This document shows, in pieces, positions 58,639 to 64,000 of a stretch of 64,000 nucleotides of DNA. Both the position numbers and the translations under genes were made by a program. Positions within the stretch are counted from its first letter, which is position 1, and the number at the start of each line of letters is the position of its first letter. The stretch is from Bacillus licheniformis DSM 13 = ATCC 14580. GTDB lineage: Bacteria > Bacillota > Bacilli > Bacillales > Bacillaceae. Under the pieces are notes generated by a model that did no database searches, had not been told where the DNA came from, and saw only the letters and a list, made by a program, of their open reading frames with translations. The stretch spans positions 3,122,501 to 3,186,500 of the forward strand of contig NC_006270.3 of assembly GCF_000011645.1 (NCBI RefSeq), read 5' to 3'.

Positions 58639-59139
58639 TTAAGGAGACACCACGATTCTTTTGTCATCATCACCGGAGTCAAAAACTTTACCGTCATGCT
58701 TGTATTTCTTTAAAATAAAGTGGGTGGTTGTCGACACGACCGATTCAAGCGTCGATAATTTTTCGGACACGAAATGCGAAATATCCGACATCGTTCTGCC
58801 GCGGATGACAACAGACAGGTCATATACGCCTGACATCAAGTAAACGGATTCAACTTCCTGAAAACGATAAATCCGCTCGGCCACTTCGTCAAATCCGACG
58901 CCGCGCTTCGGCGTTACTTTCACATCGATCATCGCTGTCACGCCTTCATGGCCGTCGACTTTTCGCCAGTCGATCATTGCAGAATAATCGATGATGACCT
59001 TTTCTTTTTCAAGCTTTTCAATAATCGCTTTTGTTTCTTCCTGTGAAATGTTCGCCATTTTAGCAATCGTTTCAGGTTCGAGGCGGCTGTTTTCCTCTAA
59101 TATTTCCAATATTTCTGTTTCTTTTTCTGTTAGCTTCAT
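58639..59139 (-). CDS. alaR: Lrp/AsnC-type regulator AlaR
   Basis: A 166-aa feast/famine regulator. The N-terminal HTH is ETIAKMANISQEETKAII; the C-terminal RAM domain has VESVYLMSGVYDLSVVIRGR. In B. subtilis AlaR activates alaT in response to alanine. It ends DSGDDDKRIVVSP. The ATG at 59139 follows AAGGTGTGATAACG; the in-frame extension to 59166 lacks a ribosome site. Confidence 0.93.
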   Translation of the reverse strand: MKLTEKETEILEILEENSRLEPETIAKMANISQEETKAIIEKLEKEKVIIDYSAMIDWRKVDGHEGVTAMIDVKVTPKRGVGFDEVAERIYRFQEVESVYLMSGVYDLSVVIRGRTMSDISHFVSEKLSTLESVVSTTTHFILKKYKHDGKVFDSGDDDKRIVVSP

Positions 59140-59343
59140 CTCGTTATCACACCTTTTATATGTCAAGAAATCTTCTGAATATTATAGCACGTTTTTATAC
59201 GAATGTAAGGCGGTAAAAAAAGCGAAATCGCAGCGTGAAAAAATTTTTTTCGGGAACGATAAATAACATACTCAGGACTTAGGCGACAACATGCAGCCAG
59301 ATTGTTTGAACATGAAAGAAAAACATTCGGAGTGATTTGGATC

Positions 59344-60165
59344 ATGCTGTTAACAAAACCTTCTATCGAGACCATTCAAGGGGTCAATATATATTATGAA
59401 CATTACGAGAATCCAGGCAAGACATCGCTCGTTTTAATACACGGTTTTCTTTCTTCCTCGTTTTGCTACAGAAAAATCATTCCTCTTCTGAAGGATGAGT
59501 TTAATTTAGTCGCCGTTGACCTGCCTCCCTTCGGCCAATCAGAAAAATCCAGCACCTTTGTGTATACCTATCAAAACATGGCCAGGGTGGTCATCGAACT
59601 GATCGAAAGGCTGAAGATTAAAGACGCCGTGCTTGTCGGTCATTCGATGGGCGGCCAGATTTCACTTTATGCGATAAAGGAAAGGCCTGAACTGTTCAAA
59701 AAAGTCGTCCTGCTGTGCAGCTCAGGCTATTTAAAGCGTTCGCCCCGCTCGCTTATTTTCGGGAGCCATATTCCTTATTTTTATTTGTACATCAAGCGCT
59801 GGCTGTCAAAACAGGGCGTCCTGAAAAACCTCATGAATGTTGTCTACGACAGCTCCCTGATCGATCAGGAAATGATCAACGGCTACCTGAAACCGTTTCT
59901 CGATGATCAAATTTTCAGGGCGCTCGCACGTCTTATCAGACACCGGGAAGGCGATTTATCACCGGATGATTTGAAGAAAATCGAGACGCCTTCCCTCTTG
60001 ATCTGGGGCGAAGAGGACCGCGTCGTCCCGGTACAGATCGGAAAAAGGCTTCATCAGGATCTGCCCAATTCCATTTTCTACTCCCTGCAAGAAACCGGAC
60101 ACCTCGTCCCTGAAGAAAATCCGGATTATGTATCAGACAAGATTGCCAATTTCATTTTGACATGA
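59344..60165 (+). CDS. yugF: Alpha/beta hydrolase YugF
   Basis: A 273-aa hydrolase. The nucleophile elbow is VGHSMGGQIS (Ser), the acid is in LIWGEEDRVVP, and the base is the His of ETGHLVPEENP. LVLIHGFLSSSFCYRKIIP forms the oxyanion HG motif. Substrate unknown. Length equals recalled B. subtilis YugF. The ATG at 59344 is preferred, GGAGTGA 8-15 bases upstream; in-frame starts further up run into the alaR promoter region. Confidence 0.88.
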   Translation: MLLTKPSIETIQGVNIYYEHYENPGKTSLVLIHGFLSSSFCYRKIIPLLKDEFNLVAVDLPPFGQSEKSSTFVYTYQNMARVVIELIERLKIKDAVLVGHSMGGQISLYAIKERPELFKKVVLLCSSGYLKRSPRSLIFGSHIPYFYLYIKRWLSKQGVLKNLMNVVYDSSLIDQEMINGYLKPFLDDQIFRALARLIRHREGDLSPDDLKKIETPSLLIWGEEDRVVPVQIGKRLHQDLPNSIFYSLQETGHLVPEENPDYVSDKIANFILT

Positions 60166-60171
60166 ACATAA

Positions 60172-60195
60172 AAAAACCGCCGGTTGGCGGTTTTT
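60172..60195. terminator. Terminator between yugF and yugE
   Basis: AAAAACCGCC (60172-60181) / GGCGGTTTTT (60186-60195), 4-base loop. Confidence 0.9.
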
Positions 60196-60204
60196 AAATT
60201 CTGT

Positions 60205-60462
60205 TCAGCACGAACTGCTGTCTTTGATCACAAGGAGCCGTTCAGCCAGCCGTTTGCATTCCGACAGAGGCAGCGTCTGATCAAACGATACTTCAAAAAC
60301 GGTCTGGATCGCTTCGCCCAGCCGCTCTGCATCGTCTTCCGTATAGACGGCCTGAACGATTTCGGCCGCTTCCGTTTCATAAAAATCGGGTCCGGCTTGA
60401 AACGGATCCCATTCCTTTATGATGTGTATGATTTGTGCTGCTGCCTGACTTTCTTTCATCAT
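60205..60462 (-). CDS. yugE: DUF1871-family protein YugE
   Basis: An 85-aa acidic helical protein: AAAQIIHIIKEWDPFQAGPDFY, EAAEIVQAVYTEDDAERLGEAI and a C-terminal CKRLAERLLVI helix, the DUF1871 pattern. Function unknown. GGTGA lies before two adjacent ATGs (60462, 60459). Confidence 0.85.
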   Translation of the reverse strand: MMKESQAAAQIIHIIKEWDPFQAGPDFYETEAAEIVQAVYTEDDAERLGEAIQTVFEVSFDQTLPLSECKRLAERLLVIKDSSSC

Positions 60463-60538
60463 GATCACCGCTTCATATTAATGTTTCAAAGGCTATTGTA
60501 TCACAACATGCCGGCTTGTCGATAAGGAAAGCCGCAGG

Positions 60539-61036
60539 CTAACGGCCGGCTTTTCCCCGCTTCTCCCTCCAGGCGATCAGCAGCAGCCCGATGCCGTTGA
60601 CGAGAATCAATCCAAAGACGGTATTTCCGAGGGGCGCCCAGCCGTTTTCCCCCGTCAGCATCACTGACAGCACGACCTTTCCGATCAGCGTCACATTCAA
60701 TACCGCAAGCCCCCACCCTAAGGAGCGCTTCCAAAATGCCGTGCCAATCAACACGAGAAAACCCATCATGAAAGCGAGCGTGACCACGGCTGAAAGCGGG
60801 TTGGACAAAAGCATTAGCTCGTAATCCAAAACGGCCTGCATCTCCGGATTGATCCGCTCGGGGACGGGAAACCAAACCATGCTGCTCGTCATCAGCAAAA
60901 AAGTAATGATGACACCTTTCCAAGACCGCCTATAACAAAAGTACGCGAGCGCCACCAGAAAGAGCGGGCGTATATACCAGCTCATTGGGTTGAGATGACG
61001 CTGAAAAGCCCACTCAAGGATGCTGCTCCATTCCAC
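60539..61036 (-). CDS. Membrane protein of unknown function
   Basis: A 165-aa protein with five hydrophobic segments (about 23-37, 42-60, 83-103, 106-128, 140-160) and no recognisable motif; the loop VPERINPEMQAVLDYE is conspicuous. GGGAGTGGCAGCTGGTGGA precedes the ATG. It lies between yugE and patB, where B. subtilis has no gene as I recall; I cannot name it. Confidence 0.75.
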   Translation of the reverse strand: MEWSSILEWAFQRHLNPMSWYIRPLFLVALAYFCYRRSWKGVIITFLLMTSSMVWFPVPERINPEMQAVLDYELMLLSNPLSAVVTLAFMMGFLVLIGTAFWKRSLGWGLAVLNVTLIGKVVLSVMLTGENGWAPLGNTVFGLILVNGIGLLLIAWREKRGKAGR

Positions 61037-61142
61037 CAGCTGCCACTCCCTTTATTTTATAAAAGCTTTCATGGTTAAAACATTGCAATCTATCCTTTTC
61101 ACAGTTAATGTATAACATATGAAAAAGACATGAGGTGAGATC

Positions 61143-62306
61143 ATGGATTTTAATACAGAGCATAACAGACGCGGGACCCAGTCTGTAAAGTGGGACTTAA
61201 CACAGGAATTATTCGGCGTAAATGACGCGCTTCCAATGTGGGTGGCTGATATGGATTTTCGTGCCCCTCAGCCTGTTATTGACGCCCTTCAGCAGCGCCT
61301 GGAGCACGGGGTTTTCGGCTATACATCTGCAAACGCGGGCACGAAGGAAGCTGTCACCGATTGGCTCAGCCGCCGGCACGGATGGAATACTGAACCGGCG
61401 TTTATCACCTTCAGCCCGGGCATTGTAACAGCGCTCGCCCAAGCGGTTCAGGCGTACACAGAGCCTGGCGAGCGGGTGGTCGTACAGCCGCCTGTATATA
61501 CGCCGTTCTTTGATATAGTTGAAAAAAACGGGCGGGTTGTTTTACATAATCCATTAATCGAAAAAGACGGCCGCTATGAAATGGATTTTTCCGACCTTGA
61601 AAAAAAGCTTGTGGAACCGGATGTCAAGCTGTTCATTCTTTGCAATCCGCATAACCCTTCCGGCCGTTCATGGTCGAAAGAGGAACTGACAACGCTTGGC
61701 GAACTCTGCCTTAAACACGGTGTCACAGTTGTTTCCGACGAAATCCACTCGGACCTGATGCTGAACGGACTGAACCATACGCCGTTCGCCTCTTTATCTC
61801 CGGAATTCGCGGATATATCCATCACATGCATTGCACCGAGCAAAACGTTTAACTTGGCCGGGTTGCAGGCCTCAGCCATCATCATACCCGACAAAGCGAA
61901 GAGAACCGCCTTTGCAAAGGTCATGCAGCGTCAGGGACTGCATTCTTTAAATACATTTGCGATTGCAGCCATCGAGGCGGCCTATTCAAAAGGCGAACCA
62001 TGGCTCGATCAGCTTATCCCATACATTGAACGAAATATGGAAGAAGTCCGCCGCTTTTTGGCAGAGGAGCTGCCCGAGGTCCGCATGATGGAGCCTGACG
62101 CCTCTTACTTGGCATGGCTTGACTGCCGAAAGCTCGGATTGTCGGATCAGGACATCAAACGGCTTCTCCTTCATAAAGGAAAGCTGATTCTTGAGCCGGG
62201 ACCGAAGTACGGACCGGGCGGAGAAGGATTCGTCAGAATGAATGTCGGATGTTCGCTCTCTGTTGTAAAAGACGGACTCCGACGTCTGAAGACCGCTTTT
62301 TCGTAA
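61143..62306 (+). CDS. patB: Cystathionine/cysteine C-S beta-lyase PatB
   Basis: A 387-aa PLP enzyme cleaving cystathionine or cysteine S-conjugates. PLP Lys in IAPSKTFNLAGLQASAI, and LCNPHNPSGRSWSKEEL and ADMDFRAPQPVIDALQQR are MalY/PatB hallmarks; C terminus GPGGEGFVRMNVGCSLSV. GAGGTGAGATC precedes the ATG. Confidence 0.95.
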   Translation: MDFNTEHNRRGTQSVKWDLTQELFGVNDALPMWVADMDFRAPQPVIDALQQRLEHGVFGYTSANAGTKEAVTDWLSRRHGWNTEPAFITFSPGIVTALAQAVQAYTEPGERVVVQPPVYTPFFDIVEKNGRVVLHNPLIEKDGRYEMDFSDLEKKLVEPDVKLFILCNPHNPSGRSWSKEELTTLGELCLKHGVTVVSDEIHSDLMLNGLNHTPFASLSPEFADISITCIAPSKTFNLAGLQASAIIIPDKAKRTAFAKVMQRQGLHSLNTFAIAAIEAAYSKGEPWLDQLIPYIERNMEEVRRFLAEELPEVRMMEPDASYLAWLDCRKLGLSDQDIKRLLLHKGKLILEPGPKYGPGGEGFVRMNVGCSLSVVKDGLRRLKTAFS

Positions 62307-62332
62307 GCGTTCCGGCTGAAAGCCGGGCGCTT

Positions 62333-62533
62333 CTAAGAGCGTTTATGGATGGTTTCATTCAATTCTCTTTCCAGCTTTTCCGCTTTTTCAGCTTCTTTTT
62401 TGGAATGCTTGATAATCAGCCGGAATACAGCGATCGCGATGATAAAGAAAACGGCCAGCGTAATAAAAGAAGGGATATATTCTCTTTTGTCTTCAGGAAA
62501 ATAGAGCATAAACTGAATCAGAAACGGCGCCAT
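62333..62533 (-). CDS. Small membrane protein
   Basis: A 66-aa protein with one hydrophobic segment (FITLAVFFIIAIAVFRLII) and a charged C-terminal helix (KHSKKEAEKAEKLERELNET). AGGGAGGAAGAAAA precedes the ATG at 62533. Family not recognised; it sits between patB and kapB. Confidence 0.7.
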   Translation of the reverse strand: MAPFLIQFMLYFPEDKREYIPSFITLAVFFIIAIAVFRLIIKHSKKEAEKAEKLERELNETIHKRS

Positions 62534-62600
62534 TTTTCTTCCTCCCTGAAATGATTTTTTTACCATTTATTTATTATGATACCATTAGGAGGCAGATGCA

Positions 62601-62990
62601 GTGAACAACCAATTTCAAGTCGGAGATCGCGTAAAGGGCTTTTATAAAACAGGCGTCTACATCGGCGAAATTACGGATGTTAAACCGATGCACTACCTGG
62701 TCAAAATCCTCGCCGTGCTGACCCATCCGAAGCAGGGCGACCTTCATCATCCCAATCGGGCAGACGTCCCTTTTTTTCATGAACGAAAAGCGCTCGCTTA
62801 CGGTGAACAGACGAATATCCCGCACCGCATGGTGAAGCCGTTCGATGAAGCTGTACCGGATTATGCGGATTCGCTCCGCTCAGCTTTGAGCCGCTTAAAA
62901 ACGGATCTGCAAAACGATTCGTCCGAATACGCGGCAAAATCGCTTGAGCTTATTCATGGGCTTGAAAAAGAATATTTCCTGCACAAATAA
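62601..62990 (+). CDS. kapB: KinB-signalling activator KapB
   Basis: A 129-aa protein matching B. subtilis KapB, needed for KinB activity in the Spo0 phosphorelay. A barrel-like N-terminal domain (FQVGDRVKGFYKTGVYIGEI) and YLVKILAVLTHPKQGDLHH are visible. GTG start with TAGGAGGCAG upstream. Convergent with kapD across a strong terminator. Confidence 0.92.
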   Translation: MNNQFQVGDRVKGFYKTGVYIGEITDVKPMHYLVKILAVLTHPKQGDLHHPNRADVPFFHERKALAYGEQTNIPHRMVKPFDEAVPDYADSLRSALSRLKTDLQNDSSEYAAKSLELIHGLEKEYFLHK

Positions 62991-63015
62991 CCCAATCTGT
63001 TTGTCAGATTGGGTT
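62989..63015. terminator. Bidirectional terminator between kapB and kapD
   Basis: AACCCAATCTG (62989-62999) / CAGATTGGGTT (63005-63015), 5-base loop. Confidence 0.9.
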
Positions 63016-63017
63016 TT

Positions 63018-63635
63018 TTATGTGGCGTGCGGAAAGACTTTTGAGAGGTCAACCCGTTCGCCGATCGTCGTCGGCTTCGGATTTTCCAAATACTTCTTAT
63101 CCCGTTCTACGAGCCGAAACAACTTATACGTTGTCATCGCGTCGTCAAGCGCTTTATGCTGTTTTCCCGTTCCTGAATCGCCGTACTCTTCCGCTGCCTT
63201 CCACAAATTCGTCAATGTTTTGTCGCCGAAAAATTCCTTGTACTCCATGGAAAGGTCCCTCATCTCTCCTTTAAACGGAAACGGAACATGGTTGAACATG
63301 CAATTTTGCTTCAGCACTTTCATATCCATGTTTCCCCATGTAATGATGACGCTGTTTCGGTCAGGATCAAGCTCCCGCAGCTTTTCAATCAGCGCGTTAA
63401 ACGTGATGCCTTGGTCAACCTGTTCCTGCGTGATGCTGAGAAAATTTTTGCAGCGCCTCGTTAATTTAGGGAACTTCTTCGGCTTAATATAGCTTGAAAA
63501 CGTCTCAACCACCTCATCATGAACCGTCTTTACAATCCCTGCTTCTATGATTTCCGGGAAAAAATTTTGCGGGTGATACTTTCCCTCAGGCATTGTAAAT
63601 TCAAAATCAATAATCAGTAAGGTGCTCGCTTCCAA
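63018..63635 (-). CDS. kapD: 3'-5' exonuclease-like inhibitor of sporulation KapD
   Basis: A 205-aa DEDDh nuclease-fold protein: motif I LIIDFEFTMPEG, motif II VIITWGNMDMKVL and motif III GKQHKALDDAMTTY. KapD inhibits the KinA pathway of sporulation in B. subtilis. TTG start with AGGTGTGAAAG upstream; no ATG is available without removing motif I. Confidence 0.93.
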   Translation of the reverse strand: MEASTLLIIDFEFTMPEGKYHPQNFFPEIIEAGIVKTVHDEVVETFSSYIKPKKFPKLTRRCKNFLSITQEQVDQGITFNALIEKLRELDPDRNSVIITWGNMDMKVLKQNCMFNHVPFPFKGEMRDLSMEYKEFFGDKTLTNLWKAAEEYGDSGTGKQHKALDDAMTTYKLFRLVERDKKYLENPKPTTIGERVDLSKVFPHAT

Positions 63636-63907
63636 CTTTCACACCTGCCTTTCTATCTCAATATAAAAAACTTATGGTGGTAACGCAGCGGATTGAAATT
63701 ATCCAAGCCTATAGTCTTCTGAATGTTTTCCAAAGTACGCTCATATTTCTCTTATTATATCATTATATTTCTATATTTAAGGTTTTATTTTCTGAAAATG
63801 TTGAAAATTCCTTCAAATGCCCATTTTTCGTCATTCTATAGAGCATCAATTCCATGCAGCTTTCGCATTTCATTTATAATGAAAGGGAATTCAAATTTTT
63901 TAAGAAG

Positions 63908-64000
63908 GTGATTCGCATCTCTGTTTATAAGAAAAACCTTGTGATCATGTGGTTTGCGAATTTTTTCGTGGCCGCAAGCTCCACAATGGTTCTGCCGTTT
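63908..64000 (+). CDS. yuxJ: MFS transporter (YuxJ-like), 5' part only
   Basis: The window ends 31 codons into a plus-strand frame reading ISVYKKNLVIMWFANFFVAA then SSTMVLPF, the first membrane helix of a major-facilitator transporter; yuxJ follows kapD in B. subtilis. The start is uncertain: GTG at 63908 lies inside an extended Shine-Dalgarno AAGAAGGTGAT, which is instead best spaced (8 bases) for an ATC codon at 63917. No ATG precedes the helix at suitable spacing. Confidence 0.6.
   Translation, partial: MIRISVYKKNLVIMWFANFFVAASSTMVLPF

Noticed and set aside
59140..59343. T-box or riboswitch upstream of alaR or yugF
   Set aside because: No conserved blocks were found.

Overview
The window reads as chromosomal DNA of a Bacillus of the B. 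licheniformis / B. paralicheniformis group. The partial 16S rRNA at the left end carries a V1 region typical of that group. The gene order is that of the B. subtilis rrnB-yua-yub-yug-kap region as I recall it (thiT/yuaJ, ktrAB, yuaE/yuaD, gbsAB-gbsR, uppP/yubA, yulF, tgl, yugU to yugE, patB, kapB, kapD, yuxJ), interrupted by licheniformis-type accessory genes such as a GH12 glucanase, a sodium/choline-type symporter and a type VII toxin locus. No database search was run, so gene names rest on recalled protein sequences, motifs, lengths and gene order.

Layout. 1-1.1 kb: 5' part of a 16S gene on the minus strand with tandem rrn promoters. 1.4-5.6 kb: AraR-type repressor, TPP-riboswitch-controlled thiamin transporter, and a class D sortase beside its likely LPXTA-tailed acidic surface substrate. 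5.6-9.8 kb: rap-phr quorum module, pyrrolidone-carboxylate peptidase, KtrAB potassium uptake. 9.8-17.4 kb: DMT exporter, DinB and MOSC genes, and the choline-to-glycine-betaine module (gbsA, gbsB, gbsR) joined to a transporter resembling animal CHT1. 17.4-21.3 kb: a methyltransferase behind a promoter and an attenuator-like hairpin, alanine racemase preceded by a decayed reading frame, an oxalate decarboxylase with a C-terminal frameshift, and tRNA-Ala(GGC). 21.4-25.7 kb: a type VII (ESX/Yuk)-associated polymorphic toxin operon with immunity gene. 26-34.5 kb: small genes, a phosphodiesterase-glycosyltransferase pair, ykoP/ykoQ, uppP, yubA, yulF and a PfpI protease. 34.6-40.9 kb: three tandem chemoreceptors with SigD-type promoters. 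40.9-64 kb: tgl and the yug-kap block, with an inserted TetR-YqeB pair and a secreted GH12 glucanase.

Several parts fit together functionally. GbsR is predicted to sense choline and control gbsAB, and the neighbouring symporter could supply the choline. KtrAB and MstX-YugO are potassium importer and channel systems. AlaR-AlaT is a regulator-aminotransferase pair, and KapB-KapD feed the KinB sporulation branch. The most unusual features are translational or architectural: a sortase whose only well-placed start is AUU; a yugS start (UUG) separated from its Shine-Dalgarno by a terminator-like hairpin; a 176-bp foldback insertion between two copies of a 24-bp terminator; an attenuator in front of a methyltransferase; a toxin gene with an abrupt base-composition break; and a one-base frameshift in the oxalate decarboxylase.
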